Assembly: GCA_937860165.1 (NCBI GenBank)
Contig: CALMBE010000769.1
Location: forward strand, 1-5,208
DNA: 5,208 nt
Source: an uncultured Planctomycetaceae bacterium
GTDB taxonomy: Bacteria; Planctomycetota; Planctomycetia; Pirellulales; Lacipirellulaceae
Direction: 5' to 3'
In this document: one piece after another, positions 1 to 5,208 of the stretch
Position numbering within the stretch: the first letter of the stretch is position 1
Layout: every line of letters begins with the position of its first letter
Translations under genes and position numbers: made by a program
The notes under the pieces: generated by a model
The model's input: the letters and a program-made list of their open reading frames with translations, nothing else
The model's database searches: none
Told to the model about the DNA's origin: nothing

Positions 1-3
1 ACT

Positions 4-44
4 TTAGGGTGCCATGCCCACGCTGGTACTCCGGTGTGGGCATG
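4..44 (+). repeat. REP-like palindromic repeat, copy A (left half of an inverted pair)
   Basis: A conserved head (TTAGGGTGC, 4-12) leads into a hairpin: a 14-base arm at 13-26, a TACT loop at 27-30 and the matching arm at 31-44. Two of the pairs are wobble type (G22-T35 and T24-G33) and the rest are Watson-Crick. Copy B (61-101) is the same unit in reverse orientation, 16 bases away, so 4-101 resembles a REPIN, the inverted REP doublet mobilised by RAYT-type tyrosine (Y1) transposases. No transposase gene lies in the window, so mobilisation by a RAYT elsewhere in the genome is inference. Copy C at the window's right end is nearly identical, including the flanking ACT before and AGAA after. 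Confidence 0.8.
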
Positions 45-60
45 AGAATCTCCGAGCAAA

Positions 61-101
61 CATGGCCACAGCGGAGTACCGCCGTGGCCATGGCACCCTA
101 A
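61..101 (-). repeat. REP-like palindromic repeat, copy B (right half of the inverted pair)
   Basis: Read on the minus strand this is the same unit as copy A: head TTAGGGTGC followed by a hairpin (arms 61-74 and 79-92, loop 75-78). It differs from copy A at five stem positions, and every difference keeps the stem paired: one C-G pair becomes G-C near the base, another C-G becomes G-C further in, and a T-G wobble becomes C-G. A G-T wobble between these inner pairs is unchanged. The 16-base spacer at 45-60 shows no structure that I can see. Confidence 0.8.
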
Positions 102-141
102 TTTTTCGGTTTGACAAAGCATTAGAGCCTTCCTTCAGGGC

Positions 142-170
142 TTGCCCTTCGCCGGGGAACCGTCGATAAT
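142..170 (+). promoter_or_regulatory. Possible sigma70-type promoter for cysK
   Basis: TTGCCC (142-147) and GATAAT (165-170) are separated by 17 bases. They match the -35 and -10 consensus at 4 of 6 and 5 of 6 positions. Transcription would begin near 177 and leave a leader of about 65 bases before cysK. Housekeeping promoters of planctomycetes are poorly defined and such matches occur by chance, so this is only the best candidate in the upstream region. I saw no CysB-like or other operator and no riboswitch fold in the leader. Confidence 0.3.
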
Positions 171-231
171 CCACGCTTTGAGTTCAACTTACGAGTCCCT
201 GCGCTCGTGAGAAGTTCCGTATTCAAACCGT

Positions 232-237
232 AAGGGA
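232..237 (+). promoter_or_regulatory. Ribosome binding site of cysK
   Basis: AAGGGA lies five bases before the ATG at 243. This is a good Shine-Dalgarno-like sequence at short spacing and supports that start. No other in-frame ATG or GTG with a comparable site is evident upstream. Confidence 0.55.
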
Positions 238-242
238 ATACC

Positions 243-1184
243 ATGCCACGCAACAAAACTTTCGACCACGCCGCCGCCGCGATCGGCGATACCCCCATGA
301 TTCGCATCAATCGGCTGGTGCCCAAGACTCATGCGACGGTGTTCGCTAAGTGCGAATTCTTCAATCCGCTCAACAGCGTTAAGGACCGCATCGGGGCCGC
401 CATGATCGAGGCTGGCGAGAAGGCCGGTAAGATCAATGCCGAGACGCTCATCGTCGAACCCACCAGCGGTAACACGGGTATTGCGCTCGCGTTTGTCTGT
501 GCGGCCAAGGGATATCGGCTCATGCTCACGATGCCTGAATCGATGTCCGTCGAACGTCGCGCGTTGTTGCGGGCCTTGGGGGCGGAATTGGTCCTCACGC
601 CGGCCTCGGGTGGCATGAAGGCCGCGATTGAAAAGGCGGGCGAGATTGTCAACTCGACTCCCAATGCCTACATGCCGCAACAATTCGAGAACCCCGCGAA
701 TCCCGCCATTCACGAAAAGACCACTGGCCCAGAGATTTGGGAAGACTGTGGACACAACATCGACGCCATCATCGCGGGGGTCGGCACGGGGGGCACGATC
801 ACGGGCGTCGCGCGATTCATCAAGCCGAAGAATCCGAATTTCAAAGTCATCGCCGTCGAACCCGCCGACTCGCCAGTCATCAGTGGTGGTTCTCCGGGCC
901 CACACAAGATTCAAGGCATCGGTGCGGGTTTCATTCCCAAGAATCTCGATGTGTCGCTGGTCGACGAAGTGATTTCCGTGAGCAATGAAGAATCCTTCCA
1001 ATGGGCTCGCCGCTTGGCCCGCGAAGAAGGGATCATGGCGGGGATTTCTAGCGGAGCGAACATGTGCATCGCCGCGAAAGTCGCCGCACGTCCCGAGTTT
1101 GCCGGCAAGCGCATTGTTACCATTATGCCCAGCCTCGGCGAGCGTTATCTGTCGACGCCACTGTTTGAAGGGCTCACGGGTTAA
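243..1184 (+). CDS. cysK: Cysteine synthase A (O-acetylserine sulfhydrylase)
   Basis: This PLP enzyme makes L-cysteine from O-acetylserine and sulfide in the cytoplasm, the last step of assimilatory cysteine synthesis. The 313-residue product is full length for the family (about 310-320). Visible motifs, in order, are: NSVKDR with the PLP-binding Lys47; the substrate-carboxylate loop TSGNTG at 74-79; [11 protein letters not shown] around 144-154, matching the family's active-site glutamine region; the PLP-phosphate loop GTGGT at 181-185; GIGAGFIP at 226-232; GISSGA at 267-272, whose serine contacts the pyridine nitrogen in this fold; and [10 protein letters not shown] near the C-terminus. The absence of a heme-binding N-terminal region and of C-terminal CBS domains argues against cystathionine beta-synthase. 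CysM and sulfocysteine-type activity cannot be excluded by sequence alone, but the motif set favours CysK. No cysE is adjacent. lipA follows on the same strand after a 124-base gap filled by a repeat. Confidence 0.93.
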   Translation: MPRNKTFDHAAAAIGDTPMIRINRLVPKTHATVFAKCEFFNPLNSVKDRIGAAMIEAGEKAGKINAETLIVEPTSGNTGIALAFVCAAKGYRLMLTMPESMSVERRALLRALGAELVLTPASGGMKAAIEKAGEIVNSTPNAYMPQQFENPANPAIHEKTTGPEIWEDCGHNIDAIIAGVGTGGTITGVARFIKPKNPNFKVIAVEPADSPVISGGSPGPHKIQGIGAGFIPKNLDVSLVDEVISVSNEESFQWARRLAREEGIMAGISSGANMCIAAKVAARPEFAGKRIVTIMPSLGERYLSTPLFEGLTG

Positions 1185-1197
1185 GTCCAAGACTGAA

Positions 1198-1285
1198 ACC
1201 ACGAAGGCACGAAGAGCACCAAGAACTTTGATTAGCAATTTCGTAATTTACAATTTGCAATTATTTTTCTTAGTGCCTTGGTGGT
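1198..1285. repeat. Mosaic palindrome between cysK and lipA, A/T-rich heptad core
   Basis: The left arm (1198-1215, ACCACGAAGGCACGAAGA) is complementary to the right arm (1268-1285) at 16 of 18 positions. Within the left side a GAAGGCAC/GAAGAGCAC unit repeats with a period of about nine. The interior is A/T-rich, with AATTT or a close variant starting at 1237, 1245, 1252 and 1259 (steps of 8, 7 and 7). Arms of this kind are, to my knowledge, widespread uncharacterised intergenic repeats in planctomycetes and several other environmental phyla. It begins 13 bases after the cysK stop, so it could terminate or stabilise the cysK message. It lacks a clean stem followed directly by a T run, so it is not a canonical terminator. 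Confidence 0.75.
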
Positions 1286-1308
1286 AATACTTTGATTTTC
1301 TTTTTGGC

Positions 1309-2241
1309 ATGACTGAATTACCAATTATTGAATTAGACACGCCCCGAATTCGTCCACGGCTGCCTGAGTGGTTGCGCGTTAACCTTCCGGCGGGGAGCGG
1401 TCAGTCGACCTTCAACAGTACGCAGCTCACCATCGTGGGCAATGAACTGCACACGGTCTGCGAGGAGGCCCGTTGTCCGAACATCCACGACTGCTGGGCC
1501 CGGGGGACCGCGACGTTCATGATCGCGGGAAAAGAGTGTACCCGCGGCTGTCGATTTTGCTCGGTCGAAACCTTACGCGAACCACCCCCTCTCGAATCCG
1601 AGGAACCCGAGCGATTGGCCGATGCGGTCCAGCGGATGAGACTTGCGCATGTGGTGATCACAGTCGTCAATCGCGATGATCTTGCCGACGGAGGAGCCGA
1701 TCACTACAAACACTGTGTCACGGCTGTGAAAGAACGACTTCCTTCCACGACGGTGGAGCTCTTGTGTAGCGACCTGGCCGGCAACTGGCCGGCCCTCGAA
1801 CATCTGCTCGACAGCGTCCCCTTGGCGGTGTTCGCACACAATGTCGAGTGCGTCCCACGGCTTGACGGGATGGTGCGCGATCCTCGGGCCTCGTTTGCTC
1901 AAAGTCTCGAAGTCTTGCGAAGGGCCAAACAACTTCGCCCTGATCTCTGGACCAAGAGTAGCATCATGGTCGGTCTGGGCGAAGCCGACGCTGAAGTGCT
2001 CGACGCGATGCACCAACTGCGTAGCGTCAACGTGGAGTTGCTGACTCTCGGGCAATATCTCGCCCCCGGCAAACCCGGGACACGCTACTTGCCGGTCGAA
2101 CGCTATGTGCATCCCGACACCTTCGCCAGTTGGCAAGAAGCCGCTTATGCCATGGGTTTTCGTGGAGTAGCGTCAGGGCCTTTGGTGCGCAGCAGTTACC
2201 GCGCGGGAATGCTCATGGCGGAAGCTCAGGGACGGAGCTGA
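1309..2241 (+). CDS. lipA: Lipoyl synthase (radical SAM), somewhat divergent
   Basis: LipA inserts two sulfur atoms into protein-bound octanoyl groups (E2 subunits, GcvH) to form lipoyl groups. The 310-residue product carries the auxiliary-cluster motif Cys51-X4-Cys56-X5-Cys62, the radical-SAM motif Cys77-X3-Cys81-X2-Cys84 and the C-terminal RSSY (294-297), whose serine ligates the auxiliary cluster. That combination is diagnostic for LipA. Other landmarks are GTATFMI at 66-72, MVGLGE at 220-225 and GQYL at 248-251. Several usually conserved stretches are altered: TSVDRDDL reads TVVNRDDL (118-125), the PDF motif reads SDL (154-156), HNxET reads HNVEC (177-181), KSG reads KSS (216-218), and there are about three extra residues before LPV (261-263). 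The ATG at 1309 has no Shine-Dalgarno sequence, but the LPEWLRVNLP segment typical of the N-terminus starts at residue 18 and the next in-frame ATG is at residue 71, so the start is reasonable. No lipB is in the window. Confidence 0.9.
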   Translation: MTELPIIELDTPRIRPRLPEWLRVNLPAGSGQSTFNSTQLTIVGNELHTVCEEARCPNIHDCWARGTATFMIAGKECTRGCRFCSVETLREPPPLESEEPERLADAVQRMRLAHVVITVVNRDDLADGGADHYKHCVTAVKERLPSTTVELLCSDLAGNWPALEHLLDSVPLAVFAHNVECVPRLDGMVRDPRASFAQSLEVLRRAKQLRPDLWTKSSIMVGLGEADAEVLDAMHQLRSVNVELLTLGQYLAPGKPGTRYLPVERYVHPDTFASWQEAAYAMGFRGVASGPLVRSSYRAGMLMAEAQGRS

Positions 2242-2259
2242 ATAGTTGGAGTTTTTTTT

Positions 2260-2344
2260 GCCACAGAGGAAACAGAGAAACCATTGAAAATTGCAAAATG
2301 CAAATTAAAAAATACTTCTCTGTGATCTCTGTGCCCTCAGTGGC
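2260..2344. repeat. Mosaic palindrome between convergent genes, A/T-rich heptad core
   Basis: The left arm (2260-2278, GCCACAGAGGAAACAGAGA) is complementary to the right arm (2326-2344) at 16 of 19 positions. The right side also holds an extra TTCTCTGTGA unit (2316-2325), making a tandem CTCTGTG pattern. The interior is A/T-rich with TGCAAAA/TGCAAAT heptads at 2292-2305. Eight T residues (2252-2259) directly precede the left arm. The element fills most of the 136 bases between the ends of lipA and the convergent large gene, so it is well placed to act as a two-way terminator. That role is inferred from position, since no classic GC hairpin plus T run is present. Confidence 0.75.
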
Positions 2345-2377
2345 TTAACTTTTCTGGATCCAAAGTCGCGGAACGCG

Positions 2378-5032
2378 TTACGGCAAGGCCGTGGGGGCCA
2401 TTTCCAATTCTAAGTGGGCTGCGAGTTCCGAATCGGTCACGCAGAGATCGCCTGTGACTCCGCGGAACCAATCCAGAAACGACAAGTGAAAATCCTCGGG
2501 AACTTCAGTCAACAAAAATCGATTCTTGCCCGGCAGCGCCGAGGACGCCCACACGGGGAGTCCCTGCTTAATTTCAAAGAGTTGGTATTCTCCATTGAGC
2601 GGGCACACAAAGGTGCCATCGACGAGTTCTTCGGCAAATTCGCGACACGTATCTCGAGGGACATGCAACAAGTTCGCCAGGGAATTCATCATTCGACTTG
2701 GTGCGACCGAAGTATCTCGTGCGCGCATGTAACCCAAGGCATTGACAGTAGTGGCCAGTTGCTTCCCCGTCAGATCGTCAATTCGCAGGCGAACTTGGGC
2801 GGGCCTGGGAGCAGGCTCGAATGCCAATTGCGGTCGGACTTCTTGAATCACATCCGGCTTGAACGAAATCAGCAGGAACTTGTCTTCTTGTGCCTGCCAC
2901 ATCTGCTCCCCTAGTGGCTGCGGTTGCGTGCCCGGTTCGAGCGAAGGGTCTTGCAAAAGTTCCAGGATCCCCGGTCGTGGCCAAGTGCCGATGTATCCGC
3001 GAATCAGTTCGCTACGAGGGACACTACCGACGATTTTTCCTTGTCGCACGGCGAGGGGAGAACTAAAGTCTCGGATTCCGCCAAACAGTAAGTGTGGTTG
3101 CTTTTCACCACCCACTAGTGGCACGGGGATCTCAAGCACCACTTCGGCGGCAATCACATCTCCCGCCACCGGATGCAATTGCTCCTCGACGGGGTCTCCC
3201 AACGAATCTACCAGGGTGCCAAGTTTTACTTTCCCCAAGGGCGAGGCAATTACGTCCAAATCGAGCGCACGTGTTAAGTCTTTCTCGGCATGGGGTCGAC
3301 GCTTCAGTCCCAAGGCGATTGGCGGAAACTGTCCCACTTCTTCCTGGAAATTCGCAATGAACTTCCGATATGCGGCAGACTCCTCCGGGGAGATCTGTTG
3401 GACCTCAACATCGCTCACCGGGGCAAAAAAACCTGTTGCCCCGCGAATCGCGTCCAGCGTCTCGGGGTTGTCTTCCGCGGGTGGACTCCCTTCGCCGCGC
3501 ATCCCAAAACCGATCGGCAGCAACTGGGCGGCTATGAGCTCCGAAGTTGTGCGGGCCGGCAACCCTTCGCATTCCGCCGCCAATTGGGCCATGCGAATGA
3601 GGTGCGGAACTCGGGCGGATTCCTGTCGTCGCCGCGATTCGATCCACATCGCCGGGCTACAGAGATTCTGCACAAATCGTTCCGAAATAAAGCCGAAAAT
3701 TGTGTCGTCGCGATCCAAGGGAAGCTTTTGGCGGGCGAGTCGAAAACTCCCCAGCGCCGCGAGTGAACCGGTCTGATCATCGATTTCCAAGAACCTTTCC
3801 GCCAAGTGACGCGACGTCGTGACCAAATGAAAGTCACCGGCTTGCGCGTAGTAAGATCGCACGCGACCGTCGGGCGTGGCGACCAGCGAGACGTCTTTCC
3901 CGGCAAGCTGAATCGTGGACTCCTGGGCCTCGGGAAACTCGGTGAGAGCCGCCCGGCGTTGTCGCATGAAGTCCTGGGACAGAAACTCGCTATTCCGCGC
4001 CTGCACCAATAGCCCGATCGCGGCCCCATTTCGCATATAGGGATCCAGTCCAATCAACGCGGCATCGCTAATGAATTGGGGACCGAGAATACGGGACAAC
4101 GCGTTTTCTTTAAGTGACAACTGTTGTTCGATCCGCTCGGTAGCTCGCGGTCGGATTGCCCTGCGGAGCACCATGTTTTTGAAATCGCCATCCCACTTGC
4201 TGCTCAGATCGCGAAACCAAAAATAGTTGGTGAAGTTTCCGAATCGCAAGTAAAAACACTCTTCGGGCACATGGGCAGCCAAGGGCTCCACGGCGACTTT
4301 TTCTAGCTCTTTTGCCTCGACGGCAAGTTCACTCCAGGTCGGCGGATTTGGCAATGGTTCCAGTTTCGGCGGTTCCGGCGCGCCACGCATCAAAAGGTCG
4401 CGGTCAATGGCCAAGAGAGCGGCTTCACCACCGAATAATTCTTCAATTGCCGAAAGCTTTTGTTTGCGAAGTCCGAGCAACCCCGCTCCAACTTCTGGGA
4501 GAGGCTGCTTGAGTCGCCGGGCGAATGATGCCACAAGAAAGTTTTCGGCTACCGGTGGGAACTGCGGATCCTTTTGCAGACTCACCCAACGCTCGGTAGT
4601 TTGTTGCCACCACTCTTGCATGAGGCGCTGATGACCTTGCGGGTCCCGCTTGGGTGTAATTCGCATACCTTGTTCGACCGGTGAATAGACCGAGACATCC
4701 AGCGGCTCGTCACCTCGAAAGAGAAAGTACAGTGTCACCGTTCGCGGAGTGTCTAGCCCCAAAATGCCACGCAGGAATTGGCGGGCAGGCTCTTCCTTCA
4801 CCACGGCATAAATCGCACGGTCTTCCTGATCGGAAATTGTGAACCGTTCGTCTTGCAGTGGCAACGAAGGTTCCCCACGGAATACGTTCACACTGACCCG
4901 CGCGACACCCACAGGCTGGCCAATGTAGGCTTCGGATTCGTCGGCCAGAAGATTCGCGCTCGCTAACACGCGGCACGTAAGCGAGAGGATGGCGATAAAC
5001 TTCACGGCCAGAAGTGCGGTGCGTGTTGTCAT
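2378..5032 (-). CDS. Large exported protein of unknown function
   Basis: I do not recognise a named family. The 884-residue product starts with a Sec-type signal peptide: basic residues at 4 and 11, a hydrophobic stretch FIAILSLTC at 12-20, and a likely cleavage after ASA at 26. Cys20 does not sit in a proper lipobox, so a lipoprotein is unlikely. No further membrane segment is evident, which suggests a soluble periplasmic or secreted protein. Residues 219-231 are proline-rich (PEPPKLEPLPNPP) and probably link an N-terminal part to a larger one beginning at VPEECFYLRFGNF (255-267). GDFHLVTTS (399-407), followed by a helix-like HLAERFLE stretch, recalls DUF3352-type proteins only superficially. 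Near the C-terminus is CPLNGEYQL at 810-818, a CPxxGxY pattern. No catalytic motif stands out. GAGGGA five bases before the ATG supports the start. The gene is monocistronic as far as visible and converges on lipA. I suspect a planctomycete-restricted conserved protein. Confidence 0.85.
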   Translation of the reverse strand: MTTRTALLAVKFIAILSLTCRVLASANLLADESEAYIGQPVGVARVSVNVFRGEPSLPLQDERFTISDQEDRAIYAVVKEEPARQFLRGILGLDTPRTVTLYFLFRGDEPLDVSVYSPVEQGMRITPKRDPQGHQRLMQEWWQQTTERWVSLQKDPQFPPVAENFLVASFARRLKQPLPEVGAGLLGLRKQKLSAIEELFGGEAALLAIDRDLLMRGAPEPPKLEPLPNPPTWSELAVEAKELEKVAVEPLAAHVPEECFYLRFGNFTNYFWFRDLSSKWDGDFKNMVLRRAIRPRATERIEQQLSLKENALSRILGPQFISDAALIGLDPYMRNGAAIGLLVQARNSEFLSQDFMRQRRAALTEFPEAQESTIQLAGKDVSLVATPDGRVRSYYAQAGDFHLVTTSRHLAERFLEIDDQTGSLAALGSFRLARQKLPLDRDDTIFGFISERFVQNLCSPAMWIESRRRQESARVPHLIRMAQLAAECEGLPARTTSELIAAQLLPIGFGMRGEGSPPAEDNPETLDAIRGATGFFAPVSDVEVQQISPEESAAYRKFIANFQEEVGQFPPIALGLKRRPHAEKDLTRALDLDVIASPLGKVKLGTLVDSLGDPVEEQLHPVAGDVIAAEVVLEIPVPLVGGEKQPHLLFGGIRDFSSPLAVRQGKIVGSVPRSELIRGYIGTWPRPGILELLQDPSLEPGTQPQPLGEQMWQAQEDKFLLISFKPDVIQEVRPQLAFEPAPRPAQVRLRIDDLTGKQLATTVNALGYMRARDTSVAPSRMMNSLANLLHVPRDTCREFAEELVDGTFVCPLNGEYQLFEIKQGLPVWASSALPGKNRFLLTEVPEDFHLSFLDWFRGVTGDLCVTDSELAAHLELEMAPTALP

Positions 5033-5037
5033 AGTTT

Positions 5038-5043
5038 TCCCTC
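5038..5043 (-). promoter_or_regulatory. Ribosome binding site of the large exported protein gene
   Basis: On the minus strand GAGGGA precedes the ATG (5032-5030) by five bases. It is a strong Shine-Dalgarno match and fixes the start that also gives an intact signal peptide. In the region from 5044 to 5160 I could not find a convincing promoter for this gene. Confidence 0.6.
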
Positions 5044-5160
5044 GGGTGGGAATAGGGATTCAGATGGAAATCGGTGGTGATTTAGCCGATAACATGCTAC
5101 CCACCCCAGCAATTCTCGAACAGGGGCATCGCTGCTGGCCCCAGGGGCAAACAGTTTTTC

Positions 5161-5208
5161 ACTTTAGGGTGCCATGCCCACGCTGGTACGCCAGTGTGGG
5201 CATGAGAA
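5161..5208 (+). repeat. REP-like palindromic repeat, copy C (cut by window end)
   Basis: Identical to bases 1-48 at 46 of 48 positions. The two differences are a loop change (TACT to TACG) and a change that turns the T-G wobble of the stem into a T-A pair. Hairpin arms are at 5173-5186 and 5191-5204, with the loop at 5187-5190. The flanking ACT and AGAA match copy A too, so the repeated unit is larger than the hairpin and probably includes the spacer of the inverted doublet. An inverted partner just beyond the window is expected but not visible here. Confidence 0.8.

Noticed and set aside
1..101. CRISPR array or insertion sequence end
   Set aside because: There are only two units, in opposite orientation, with no regular unique spacers and no transposase or target-site duplication. 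The REP-like inverted doublet explains the pattern.
111..116. TTGACA, a perfect -35 hexamer
   Set aside because: No acceptable -10 sequence lies 16-18 bases downstream; the pair at 142-170 is better placed.
189..1238. A 349-codon open frame on the minus strand, longer than cysK itself
   Set aside because: It lies entirely opposite cysK, whose product has every family motif. The antisense translation is rich in R, D, G and H with no recognisable domain, as expected from a mirrored GC-rich coding frame.
1573..2136. A 187-codon minus-strand open frame inside lipA
   Set aside because: It is antisense to an unambiguous radical SAM gene and shows no domain or supporting ribosome binding site.
2223..2259. 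AGCTC/GAGCT hairpin at the lipA stop followed by eight Ts, as an intrinsic terminator
   Set aside because: The stem has only five pairs with a seven-base loop, and the T run begins 12 bases after it, too far for a standard terminator.
2367..2377. CGCG-GAA-CGCG palindrome just after the stop of the large gene
   Set aside because: Four pairs with a three-base loop and no following T run on the minus strand; too weak to call.
2859..3776. A 305-codon plus-strand open frame within the large exported gene
   Set aside because: Its composition is dominated by S, P, R and C, typical of a shadow frame, while the opposite frame is continuous for 884 codons with a signal peptide and ribosome binding site.
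5123..5159. GGGGC/GCCCC/GGGGC segments followed by a T run, as a terminator or attenuator
   Set aside because: The best stem has five pairs, the alternatives exclude each other, and no plus-strand gene precedes it in the window.

Overview
The window looks like chromosomal DNA of a planctomycete, probably Pirellulales-like. This is an inference from three things: the style of the short palindromic repeats (TTTAGGGTGCC head followed by a CATG..CATG hairpin), two long intergenic palindromes of the 'CCACGAAGGCACGAAG' and 'CCACAGAGG..CAGAGA' kinds that I associate with planctomycete and related genomes, and a very large exported protein without a recognisable family. No rRNA or other taxonomic marker is present, so the assignment is moderate at best.

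Layout: bases 1-101 hold two REP-like hairpins in inverted orientation (a REPIN-like pair). A possible promoter and a good ribosome binding site follow, then cysK (243-1184, +), a PLP-dependent cysteine synthase. A 124-base gap carries a palindromic repeat with an A/T-rich core. Next comes a lipoyl synthase gene (1309-2241, +), with all six cluster cysteines intact but several normally conserved motifs altered. The 136-base gap that follows carries a second, differently sequenced palindrome of the same design, placed between convergent genes. The complementary strand is then filled by one 884-codon gene (5032-2378, -) for an exported protein of unknown function. Its upstream region runs to 5160, where a third REP-like hairpin begins; this copy matches bases 1-48 at 46 of 48 positions and runs to the end of the window.

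The genes: CysK makes cysteine, the cell's source of sulfur for iron-sulfur clusters, and LipA sacrifices an auxiliary iron-sulfur cluster to put sulfur into lipoyl groups. The two enzymes are thus metabolically linked, but the repeat-filled gap between them argues against a tight operon. The large exported gene is separately transcribed and has no visible link to them. I found no CRISPR array, transposase, phage gene, tRNA or toxin-antitoxin pair. The most distinctive signal is in the non-coding DNA: three REP-like hairpins whose differences preserve base pairing, and two mosaic palindromes built on the same plan.
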